Positions 1-10,600 of a DNA stretch of 29,817 nt are shown here, in pieces; position 1 is the first letter of the stretch; each line of letters begins with the position of its first letter. Source of the stretch: Christensenella sp. UBA1252 (GTDB taxonomy: Bacteria > Bacillota > Clostridia > Christensenellales > CAG-1252); the NCBI GenBank assembly GCA_002308575.1, contig DBVY01000060.1:1-29817 (forward strand), written 5' to 3'. The notes below the pieces were generated by a model. That model worked only from the letters and a program-made list of their open reading frames with translations. It was not told the DNA's origin and ran no database searches. The position numbers were made by a program, and so were the translations under genes.

Positions 1-1482
1 GCGTCCGAATACGCTTACTCGGTAACCGGGCAAAACGAGTTGTTGTTCATCAAGGCAAGGGACGATATTGTACAAGAGGGGAAACACTCTTTTGACAATT
101 TCTTGATTGTCAAAGAGCCGCAGCAAGACGCCTCGCTTGCCTGCTTCCCGACGTACGACTTCGACACGATGCGCGTCCGTCCGGTGCGGGAGTTCGACGA
201 AATGGACTACCTCACCCATTTGCAGGAAACGCCCCAAGAGTACGTCGACCGCATCTTGCTGGAAGGCGGAAAAACGCTGGCGTGGACGCAACAACAACAA
301 ATGTCGCCCCTTAGCAAAAGCGACGTAGTTAAGATGATACAAATAGCGTCCCTCAAGTATCTGTTGGCGCACCCCGAACTCGATAAGCGAAGCGACGCGT
401 ACAAAGCATTGAAAGACGTCGTCGAAAAAGGGCCTACCGCGATAGAAGAACGGTTGCAGACAATGAAGGGCGACAAGAAGTTCGAGGATGAACTAAAAGG
501 GCTTAATATGGATGCGGTCGATTTTGATAATATGGAATCTATCGAACCGACTAAGACCTTCGACAAGTTTGCCAAATCGAGCCAAATGAAAAACTTCGGC
601 GAAGACGTTCGCCTGGCGGACAAGAACGCCAACAGAGATCTGAAAGCCTTGCAAACAGCACTCAACAGAGCAGAAAATGAACTTGATCGTGCCACGAGCG
701 ACTTTGCAATAGAGAAGGCTTCACGAGAGAGGACTGAGCTGAAAGAACAATTGGAAAAGGCGATCGAGAGCCGCAAAGAACAACTCATAAAGGATTTCCG
801 CGCGGGAAAGATCACAGAGGAATATTTGAACCGCCGCAACGAGCAGCTTGACAACGGCAAGTTCGACAACGTGCCCAAAATGTTCGAGGCGGACGAATTG
901 AAGTCTAAAAACGACTATCTGAAAGAGTATGCCAAACGATTCAACGACCCCGAGGACTTCAATGTCTTGAGCAAGGATGAGAAGAACGAGTTGTATCAGC
1001 GCTATGTGGATAATGCCAAGATCTCCAAAAATCAATTTATCGCCAAGAAGTATCTGGAGTCCGAGGGAATGAGACAAAAGGTCGAGCAAACAACCGTGGC
1101 GGAGCGTATAGCGGCGGAAGACGCAAGACTGGCGAGGATCGGAGAAGCGCCGATCAAGAGCAAAGCCGAGAGGGAGAAAGAAGCCGCCGAAAAAGAAAAG
1201 AAGGTCGAACAGCCCGAGGTCAAGCAAGAGGAAAAGGTCGAGGAAAAGAAGGTGGAAAACGTCGAAGTCAACCTCGACGAAGAAGAGCCCGAGGTCAAAC
1301 AGGAAGAGAAGGTCGAAGAAAAAGTCGAAGAAAAAGCAGAAGAAAAAGTCATCGGCGACGATGGCAGCGAAAGAATCAGCGTCGAGCTCGACGACGAGCG
1401 CGTGGAAATGAACGACGACATCCTTAACTTCGGCGGACAGGAAAAGAACCTCGAAAAGGGCAAAGGCCCGCTCGACATGTAA
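1..1482 (+). CDS. C-terminal part of a giant charged repeat protein (5' end outside window)
   Basis: The reading frame is open from base 1, so the gene begins upstream; the first in-frame start-like codon (TTG, base 40) has no ribosome binding site. The visible 493 residues are clearly homologous to the last 500 or so residues of the next gene (its bases 9373 onward). Shared blocks include FDNFLIVKEPQQDASL versus LDRYLMVKEPQEDASL, then FDEMDYL, RLADKNANR and FRAGKITEEYLNRRNEQLDN. The protein is rich in Lys and Glu, probably mostly helical with coiled-coil stretches, and shows no membrane segment. The tail is an acidic, Val/Lys/Glu-rich low-complexity segment (about bases 1195-1360) followed by the motif EMNDDILNF, which the neighbour also has near its C-terminus. 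By analogy the full protein may be equally large. I do not recognise the family, and no catalytic motif is visible. It is probably a structural or scaffold protein of the cytoplasm, which is inference. Confidence 0.85.
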   Translation, partial: ASEYAYSVTGQNELLFIKARDDIVQEGKHSFDNFLIVKEPQQDASLACFPTYDFDTMRVRPVREFDEMDYLTHLQETPQEYVDRILLEGGKTLAWTQQQQMSPLSKSDVVKMIQIASLKYLLAHPELDKRSDAYKALKDVVEKGPTAIEERLQTMKGDKKFEDELKGLNMDAVDFDNMESIEPTKTFDKFAKSSQMKNFGEDVRLADKNANRDLKALQTALNRAENELDRATSDFAIEKASRERTELKEQLEKAIESRKEQLIKDFRAGKITEEYLNRRNEQLDNGKFDNVPKMFEADELKSKNDYLKEYAKRFNDPEDFNVLSKDEKNELYQRYVDNAKISKNQFIAKKYLESEGMRQKVEQTTVAERIAAEDARLARIGEAPIKSKAEREKEAAEKEKKVEQPEVKQEEKVEEKKVENVEVNLDEEEPEVKQEEKVEEKVEEKAEEKVIGDDGSERISVELDDERVEMNDDILNFGGQEKNLEKGKGPLDM

Positions 1483-1573
1483 AAGTTTTCGTTCGTCAAA
1501 GAAATTTTTCTTTGAAAATAATCTCGGATGAAAGTTTTTTAGCGAAGAGAGAATAGAAGAACGAAGATAAAAA

Positions 1574-1612
1574 CGAGAAGTTGTCAGAAAAATGACGACT
1601 TCCGTTTTTTTT
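1574..1612 (+). terminator. Intrinsic terminator after the first giant gene
   Basis: The arms gaagttgtc (1577-1585) and gacgacttc (1594-1602) pair with one G-U wobble around an 8-base loop. The stem is extended by CG/CG at the base with one bulged A, and is followed by a run of eight T. It lies about 90 bases after the stop codon and separates the two giant genes into different transcripts. Confidence 0.8.
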
Positions 1613-1719
1613 CGGATTTTGCAAGCAAAAGTCCTTAAATTGCGTTGCCGATCGTTTGACGGATCTTTTTCGTTTCTTGTAAGAAAAAATCTAATAATCA
1701 CACGATCTTCGGGGCGATT

Positions 1720-1759
1720 TTGTTATAGATTTGTCATACTTCTATTTATATAATAAATA
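1720..1759 (+). promoter_or_regulatory. Probable promoter region of the giant gene
   Basis: A TATAAT lies at 1749-1754 inside an AT-rich run. The candidate -35 boxes TTGTTA (1720-1725) and TTGTCA (1731-1736) are at non-standard distances from it. TTGTTA at 17 bases from TATTTA (1743-1748) is the best-spaced pair. A promoter is expected here because a terminator precedes it, but the exact boxes cannot be decided by eye. Confidence 0.35.
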
Positions 1760-1827
1760 TACAAGCGTAAGTTCGAGGCAAAAAGAAATCAATATCCTCG
1801 CCGAAAAAGGGCGAAAAGGAGAACAGA

Positions 1828-4665
1828 ATGGGAAAACTTTTAAAACCGGGTGAGAAACTGACGAAACAGAATTTTGTCGAAATCTTCGATCGATATCGCG
1901 CAGAGGTAAAAGCGCCGATCCAAAAAGAAGGAAAGACGGAATACCAAATCGCGCAGGAAAAAGTGAAGAAGGAGGCGGCTGCCAAAGAGTACAACGCGCT
2001 CCTTGTCGACACCTTTGCGCTTTTGAGCAAAGAAAAGAAGCAGGAACTCTATTCCAAATTGGATCAGGCGACGCGTCAGACGAGCGAGAGTCGCGCGAAA
2101 GGCAACATTCGCGCCGAGCTGGAGGATAACGGAAAATATCCGCCGGCAGTTATCTTTGATAAAGTCAAAGAGCAATTAAACGCCGCCAAGAGTTACGATA
2201 AGAGCGTGGATATCCTTCGCCCGTTTTTGAGCAAGGAAGAATTGGCGCAACTGGAAAACTACCCGCATCCGGCTCGCCCGATGATGATGCTGGATAATAT
2301 CGGCGCCGATAATTTCAAGTACAAGTTTCTCGGCGCGATCGGCAGAGCGGAGACCGGCGACAAAGCGAGAGAGCTGGCGGCTCCTTTTATGCAAGATCAA
2401 CTCAAGGATCGCAAGTACAACGAGTACGAGATAAACGCATTTCGGATCGACGAGGTAAAGGACGATTTCTTCCGGATCGTCGCCGAATCACTCGACGAAA
2501 AGCAGATCGAAAAGATCCAAGCCGACGCGGAGAAGTATACAGATATCACCGAAAAGGATTGGGAAGAAGTCGGCAAGCATCCTCTTGCCGAGAAGACGAA
2601 CGCGATGATCGAAAAGATCAACGCCGACAAGACGCTTTCTCCCGAAGAAAAAGAGCAAGCCGTTCGGATGATCAATAAGATCGACAAGGACACGATCACG
2701 ACGGAAACCACCCATATCAATGCGCTCAACGATAATCGAAAGGAAATCGAAGAAGCGCTCTCCCGCGACGCTCGAAAGACGGGCGACGCGCTGCTCGGAG
2801 AGCAAGGGATCGACCCCCATCCGTTGAATCCGGACGAAACGCTCAGAGAGGGCAAGGCAGAGGATTACAACAAATTGAAATCGATGGAGATGCAATTCTC
2901 CGAAGACACCAAGAACAAGATGAAGGAGGTCTTCGAAAAGTTAGAAGCGTACGGCTACGCGCCCCAAGGCGTCCAGCAGGAAGAGGGCGAGAAACAGTAC
3001 GCTTTATCCGCCTACGGCGACACGATGAAGCTCTATCAGGACGCGCTCGAAAAGCAAGACGTTAAAAAGAGCGTCGAACTTGCGAAAGAGCTCGACAAGC
3101 ATAACAAGCAGATCCACGATCTCGTTGACACCGTCAATCAATTCTTCCCGTCGAACGAGGGCGATATGTATCCCGGCAACGTGGACGTTTTGCGAAACGA
3201 CGCCATGCCGCAAGATCTCAGGAAAGACGTCAAGGGCGTCAGCAAACTCAACGCGCTGTACGCCATTTACGGGTTTATCAAAGAAGCAGACGTAACCGTG
3301 GACGAATTTTTAGAGCGCCCGATGGAGCACATCCGTGAACCCTATTCGGAAGCGCTCACGAATAATCAGCCCATGGAGGCGATCAAAGGAGAAGCGGGCG
3401 CGGACGCGATTTATAATCTGACCCGTAAAGATCCGAATTTGAATAAGCAGTTGAGCGCTTTCGGAATGCCCCGTATTGCGGAGGGTCTTGCTACGCTTGA
3501 GACCGATCCTCAAATGAAGGCGAATAACTACGCGACTTCGTTTGCGTTCACCGATACTATCCACTTTCCTTATCAACATATAATTACCGACAAAAACGCG
3601 TTGGACGCCGCGAACAAGGAAACGCTCGACCGCTTCCTTCTCGTCGAAGATCCGCAGGTGGACGACAGGTTGCTTTCCGGCTCTTACTTCGATCCCGAAG
3701 CGGGTAAAAAAGTTCAAACCAAAGGATTCGACGAGGTGGAATATCTCGCGAACACCAAGGAAGACCCCAGCGAGTTCTATGCGAGACTCAAACAAAACGT
3801 CGTCGACTATATGGCGCTCGGCGACATGAGACCCGAAGGCGAAGAGGGGCTCAGCAACACCGATATGGTCCGCCTCGCGCAAAAAGCGGCGGCGAAGTTC
3901 TTGATCGTCAACGGTCCCGTTGCGTCTAAATATCAAAACCAAGAGGAACGCGAATACGAAGAGGAAGCCATTCGCGATTTGACCGCTTTCATCAAGAACG
4001 GCAAGCGTGAAGTGGGTAAATGGATCGACGAAGCGTATCTGCACCCCACGAATCCCAATCGACCGGTTTTGGAAGAGAAGGCGGAGCGTTTGATGAATTC
4101 GTTCGATTGCAACAACCCCTACGCGAACACGGTGAAAGATTTCATCGATCAGTACAACGAAGTAAAAAATCAAGAGGGCAACAACGAGCCCTATGCCCAA
4201 GAGGAAAGAGGGAAAAAGACGATCGAGGAGAAGAAGGCTTTCTTAACGCAATGTTTCCGCGACGGCGACGTGCCGCAGAGCTTCTATCAAGCGCGCATGA
4301 AACAGCTCGAGAAAGGCGATGTCAACGCCGAATTGCCTCCTTTCTTCGAGACGGACGCTTTGAGGGAAAAAGCGGATTATATCAAGGATACGTACGGCGA
4401 AGAAGCGCTCGGCGAACTTTCCGCAGCCGATCAGGACAGACTGTACGATCAATATATCTCGCGCGCAAAAGAAGAAAAGCGCATCTTCCTCGCCAAGAAC
4501 TATATGGCGGAGAACAAACTCGTTCAACAAGGTCAGTTCTTTACGATGGACGAGATGGAAAAACTGCATCCCACCGCCAATATCGAGGCGCACGAAGCGG
4601 AGAAAGAGCGCATCGCCGAGGAAGAAGCAGCCAAACTGGCGAAAAAAGAACACGAAAAACAGCTT
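1828..4665 (+). repeat. Protein-level repeat copy 1 of the giant gene
   Basis: First copy, residues about 1-945. It opens with a helical segment (start motif LKPGEKLTKQNFVEIFDRY), has the EKLEAYGY marker near residue 370, the GNVDVLRND block, and closes with a long Glu/Lys helix ending near KKEHEKQ. It is diverged from copies 2 and 3 at DNA level, so this is an old duplication. Boundaries are approximate. Confidence 0.7.
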
Positions 4666-7600
4666 CCGCACGAAGTCCGCATCAAGCTCGTTCGCGACGG
4701 GGAGAGGCTGAATAAGCATACATTCCCCGAGCAGATGAGCCGCTTTATCGAGAGCGTTCCGAACGACGTTGAGAAGAAGGAAGGCGAAACCGAATTGCAA
4801 ATGACGCACAGAAAGGAAGTCTTGCAGGAAGACAGATTGCGCAGGAGCGCTTTCGTCGGCAAGATCAATTCGATGCTGACGCCCGCGCAAAAAGAAAAAC
4901 TCGCCCGTTACGCGCCGATAAAAGGGCAAAAGGGAATGAATCGGATCATTTTCAGAAGAATGGCCGATATGATCAAGGAGTCCAGCCGGTATTACGAAAA
5001 GTCGAGCGAGGAGATGAGCATCGGCAACGGGCCCAGAAAGACGCAACTGGCGGAGGAACTCAAACAAATCAACGACACGGTCGGTCGCTTGGATCCCTCC
5101 AAAGTTTCGCTCGAAGAGGCGAAGCAGATCTGCTCCGCGTACTTGACGCCGGAGCAGCTGAACGATCCGAGATTTTCTCCCGCCAACGTCATGAACGCCA
5201 CCTTCTTCATCGAAAACCACGAGTACTGCGGCAAGGAGCTCGCGAATATGCTGACGCAGGAGCAACTCAACGAGCTCAATCAAACGGTTGAGAATTACGT
5301 CGCTCCGTGGAACAGGACGCACGAAGAAATGGGCGTCAAGGTCTTTACCGCGCAGACCGAGCAGGCAAAAGCGCAGATCGACCAAATGACGACGCTGAAC
5401 GGTCAGCCCCTCACCTTCGAACAAAAAGAAGCGATGAAAGCGGATCTCGACGCCGCGAACGATTTCTTGAGAGATCCCAAGGGCGAAGATCCCGAGTCCG
5501 CGTATTTCTCTTTGAATACGGACTACGAGCACGCGGTATTGCATGACGGACAAAAGAACGGCGCGACCAAGATGGCGGAGGAAGGATTGGATAAAGACGC
5601 CGTCGAACAGGTGGCCAATCCCGATACGGGGACGCTGGATAACGTCGTGGCGAAGGGCAAAGAAGCCGAACAAAAGAAATGGGAAGAGCAGGAATTCAAG
5701 TACTCGCCCGAGACCAAGAAGGCGATCAAGCACGTCTTCTCCAAGATGAAGGAGTACGGTTACGGCGGTCAAGGCATTATCGGTGAGGCGGACATTAAGG
5801 AGTACGGTCTCTCCAAGATCGCAAGGAAGATCGATGCCTACAGAGCGGCGACCCGAAGCGGCGACCCGATCAAAATGGCGAACGCTTCCAAAGAGATGAT
5901 GGAAGAAAAGGCGCGTCTCGACGAGATGCTCGGTTACGTTAAGGAAAATTTCCCGACCGATCGTCATCTCGACAATTTCGCCAAGGCGGGCAATATCGAC
6001 GTCGTGCGAAACGGAAACTTCCCGCCCGAGTATCGCTACGACGATGCGACGATTACGCATTTCAACTCGCTCTTTATCGTTATGAACTTTGCCGAAGCGA
6101 ACGGCATCGATCCCGACGAATTCTTAGAGCATCCCGCCAAGTATATGGGCGAATACTATTTGGATAAGGGTAACAAGAGCCTGAATAACGTTTTGAAAGA
6201 CAAGACGGGCGGCGAGGCGCTTTTTGAGATTGCGAAAAGGCAAGACTTTATTCCGAGAGCGGGTTACGGCAGCGCTCGCGCGATGGAAGCTTATTACTTC
6301 CTCGACAAAGATCCCGAAATCCGCGCGCATAACCACGGTTTGGGAGACTATATCGAGAAGCTCACCGTGCAAGCCGCGGACGCGGACATCAACCGCCGCG
6401 CCGCCGGGCGTAAACAAGGACACGTCGACAGGCTCCTCTTCGTGAGCGAACCGACCAATCCCGCGACGATCCTCGGGATCCCCCTCTATAATTCCAAGAC
6501 CCTTTCTTACGATCAGCCCGGAGAATTCAACGAGCTTGATTATTTGCAAAACAACGGCAAATCCGTCGGCGAGATGAAGGAGCTTTTGGATAAAAACATC
6601 AAAGAGTATCTCATTCGGGAGGCGACGGAGAGAACGGTGCACGGCGATAAGCTCACGGCGATCGACGACAACGGATTCTTGGAGATCGCGCAAAAGGCGG
6701 CAAGCAAGATCCTGATGGCGAAGCATATGGAAAAGGACGATCCCGCGTACGAGCAACTCAAAGGCCTTTTGACCAACGGGCAACAGTACGTAAACGATCT
6801 GCTCGCCGTTGAAAAGAACAAGGTCGCGCAAGAAGAAAAACTCTTGGAAAATGCGAAGATCGGTCTTGCCGACGTCAATAAGATGATCGAAGACAAGCGC
6901 GCCGCTGCGGAAAAAGCGGGGCAACGAATCGACGAGAACGATCCCGAAATGCAAATGCTTGCGGAGATCAAGGAGCAACGCACGCGGGAGATCGCCGAGC
7001 ATCAGGCGTATCTCGACGCAAACGGCGCGTATAAGAAAATTTCGCCTAATATGCAAGAAAAGTCGAACGAGCGGAAGTACGTTTCGACTTTGGAAACCTT
7101 GGAGCGTGCGATCAACGATTACGGCTCGCAAAAGCGTCCCGCCGGCGTGGACTTAAAGCCCGACGACGACTTTAACCGCTCGATCGTGAACGCGCAAAAA
7201 GAACTCGCCTCCATCGATTCGAGGATCGACGCGCGCCTGAACGAGATCGTAAACAGCGGCGCCGTGGGCACGATCAACAAGGACGATCAGATCCAAATTC
7301 TCGGTAAGATGAAAGAGGATAAGATCGCAGAGATCGCAGAAAGGAAAGCCGAATATATCGAAAAGCTCGATCGTGACGTGCAAGCGGGTCGCATCCCCGC
7401 CTCTTACAGGGACGTGCGCGTAAAGCAGGTCAACGATCCGAATTACAAATTCAACGACCTTCCCGCGCTTTTCCCGAAGCCCGACGTCATGAACAAGAAT
7501 CAATACATTGATTTCTTAAAGAACGATAAGAGGCAAGATCTGACCGGTTACGACGACGCCGATAAGGACGCTTTGTACGAAGTTTACGTCGCCGAACAAA

Positions 7601-10600
7601 ACGCGAAGAGAAACAAAGAAATCGAAGAATTCGCGATCAAGAAGAACGCCGAAGCGCTCGGATTTGCGTCTAACAAACCCGAAGCGCCCGCCGCAGAACC
7701 GGTTCCCGAAGCGCAAGCGGAAAGAGAGGAAGTGCAAAACGATTATTCGGGCAAATGGTTCGAGCCCGGAACCGAAGTGGATCATCAGATGCTGATCGAC
7801 AAGGTCAACGCGATCGAAGATCGTTTTGCGCAGCCAATCAACGACGAGAACTGGTTGAAAAACCGCGAAGAGTACGAAGCGAGAGGCTATGAAAGAGTGC
7901 GTTTGGGCGTCCTCTTCGAAGAAAGCTGGAAGACCCTTCCGACGGCGGGCAAAGAGAACGTTTTCGAGGCTTTGAACGACGAGACGAAGAGCGCGATCAA
8001 TAAAGAGGTCATCGATTCTTACGTCGCCAAACTCGGCGCGAAAGGAAAATCGGCGGAAGTTAAAGCCCTCGGGGATACGATCCGCGCCGGAAAAGATACT
8101 TTGACCCTTGCCGAAGTCGAGCAGATGACGGCGGGCGTCCTGACGGACGAAGAAAAGGCGGATCCCGCGCTGAAACCCTATAATCACGTCAAATTCGAGC
8201 ATATCTCGGAGAAGAATCCGCAAGCGTGGACTCCGCTTCTCCACTCCGTTCCGGAGAACGAATTGCAGTCCGTCGCTTTGAAAGCGGACGCGAAAAGAGC
8301 GCTCATGGAAAAGCCGCTTGACGAAGTCAAGGTCAAGAAGTACGGCGCCGAAGTCGATTCCTTGAAAGGCGTTCTCGACAATATGCAGTTCTATAACGGG
8401 CAGCCCTTGAACGAGCAGACCAGAGCGGAGATCAAGGGCAAACTCGACCGCGCGCAAGATATGCTTTCCGGTTTGACCCGGGAGTACGAAAGCGCCCTCG
8501 GCGATGTGCGTATCGGCAGGGAAGAGCGCGTTTACGGAATGAACCGCTCGCGTGAAGTCGTTGCCGATCGAAAACTCGGAGAAGAAGGCATCGAGATCAA
8601 ATCGGACAGTTTCGGCACGCGTAGACTGGCTGCCGTGGAGAAAGTGAATATCGAAGGGCAGGGTACCGTTGACGTCGTTAAACCCGAAGGCGCCGAACAA
8701 CTCGCGCATTTGAAAGAGAAGAAATTCGAGATCCGTCCCGAGACCAAACAGACGATCAAAGATATCTTTGCCAAATTCGACGAATACGGTTACGATCAAT
8801 CCATATTCGAGCCCGAAGAGGGAACGAAGGTTTACGCCTTGCATCGCTATAACGCCGCGGCAAAGGAATTCAAAAAGAACATTTCGAGCAACGATCCCGT
8901 TGAGAAACTCAAAGCGATCGAATCCGCCGATAAGATGAAGGTGGAGTACGACAGGGTCAAGGAGCTCGCCAAACAGGCGGGCGATCTCTTCGGCGTTGAA
9001 GAAGGCGGATTCTATCCCGGCAATTTGGACGTCGAGCGCGAAGACCTCTTCCCCCCGGAGTTCCGCAAGGATCTCGGCGGCATTTCCGCCTTGAACGGTT
9101 TGTACGTCATGTATCGCACGTTGAAGGAAAAGAACCTCGGCGTGGACGAGTTCTTGGATGATCCGAGGAAGTACGTCCATACCGAAGCCGAAAAGGTGAT
9201 CGAAAAATTAGATATCAATCATTCGATCAAAGGCAAGTCCGGCGTCGAAGCGATGATGGAGATCTGTAAGCCCTCTTACGTCATCGATCCGATCTCGGGA
9301 TTGGCGCTCGGCAGAACGATCGAGACCGTTGCCAAGATGGAAAAGGATCCCGCGCTTAGGGAGAACAATATCGCGACCGAATATGCGCACACGATGAGCG
9401 ACGATTACGCTTTGAACGCAACGGCGCAGCGCGAGGACGTGACCCGTACCGCGGCGGGCCATCTCGACCGCTATTTGATGGTCAAAGAGCCGCAAGAGGA
9501 CGCTTCTTTGTCCGGCGCCGTTACCATCGATTATAAGACGATGACCTTGATCCCCGCGCGAGAATTCGACGAGGTCGAATACCTCGTTAACGCAAACGAG
9601 GACCCGAAGGAGTACGCCGATCGCGTCCTCGGTCAGGGCTTGGATTTCCTCGTTAAAATGCACGAGGAAAAGGATCGCAAAGATTCGAAGGTCAGTTCCG
9701 ACGTCGAGCGCGAACACGCGGTAAGAGCGATGCAACTCGCGGCGATCAAATTCTTGGGCTCTCGCCCCGATATCAATAAAAAGAGCGAGGCGTATAAGAC
9801 CTTGAGCGGACTTGCCGAGAAGGGCCCCGCGTTCGTTAAGGAAAAACTGAACGAGAAAGTGGCAGCGGGCGTTTATGACGTCGACGTTTCGGAGATCGGA
9901 TTGGACGATATGAAGAACGTCGCGCCCAAAAAGAGCTTGGAAGAATTCAAGAAGTCCGAAAAGATGAAGACCTTCGGCGACGATGTTCGCTTGGCGGATA
10001 AGAACGCGAATCGCAATCTCAAAGATCTGCAAGCCGCGCTGACGAGAGCGCAAACCGCTCGTGATCGCGCGAACAACGACGTTGCGAGACAGCAAGCGGA
10101 TCAACAGGTTCGCGAGGCGCAAGCGCGCTTGAACGAAGCGGTCAACCAACGCAAAACGCAACTTATGGAGGACTTCCGCGCCGGACGCATCACCGAAGAA
10201 TATCTCAACAAGCGCAACGAACAGCTGGATAACGGGAAATTCAACGACAAGGTTCCCAAGATGTTTGAGGCGGACGAACTTTTGAGCAAGAACGACTACC
10301 TCAGCAAGAAGTATCCGAACGATTACCGCAACTTCAGCAAAGAGGAGAAGAACGAACTCTATCAACGCTACGTCGATAACGCGAAGCGTGAGAAAGATCA
10401 TTTTATCGGCAAGAAGTATCTGGAAGATCAAAAGATCATCACGAAGTCCCAGCCCAAGACCAAGGCGGAGCGGGAAGCGGCGGAGAACGTAAGACTTCAA
10501 AAGATCGAGGCGGTGATGCGGAAAGAGCAACCGAACGCGAACGCACGGCAAAACAATGCGCCCCAAATGCAGCAGGAAGCGCCGCAGGTGCAACAAAACG

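Larger units (their letters stand above)
1483..1827. other. 345-base intergenic region between the two giant genes
   Basis: This stretch holds no convincing gene on either strand. It contains an intrinsic terminator for the upstream gene (1574-1612) and a very AT-rich segment around 1743-1760 that probably carries the promoter of the downstream gene. The last 60 bases are purine-rich and end in the ribosome binding site of the giant gene. Confidence 0.6.

Noticed and set aside
1195..1360. Repetitive GAA/AAG-rich DNA as a CRISPR or mobile-repeat array
   Set aside because: It is the coding sequence of a Glu/Lys-rich low-complexity tail; there are no regular spacers and repeats are imperfect.
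4243..6060. Very long antisense open frames against the giant and GH31 genes (also 7516-9180, 9208-10863, 11565-13172 on the minus strand)
   Set aside because: They lie entirely within well-supported plus-strand genes and have no ribosome binding sites. Their composition (Arg, Phe, Leu, Val, His repeats) is what the opposite strand of Glu/Lys/Asp-rich, GC-third codons gives.
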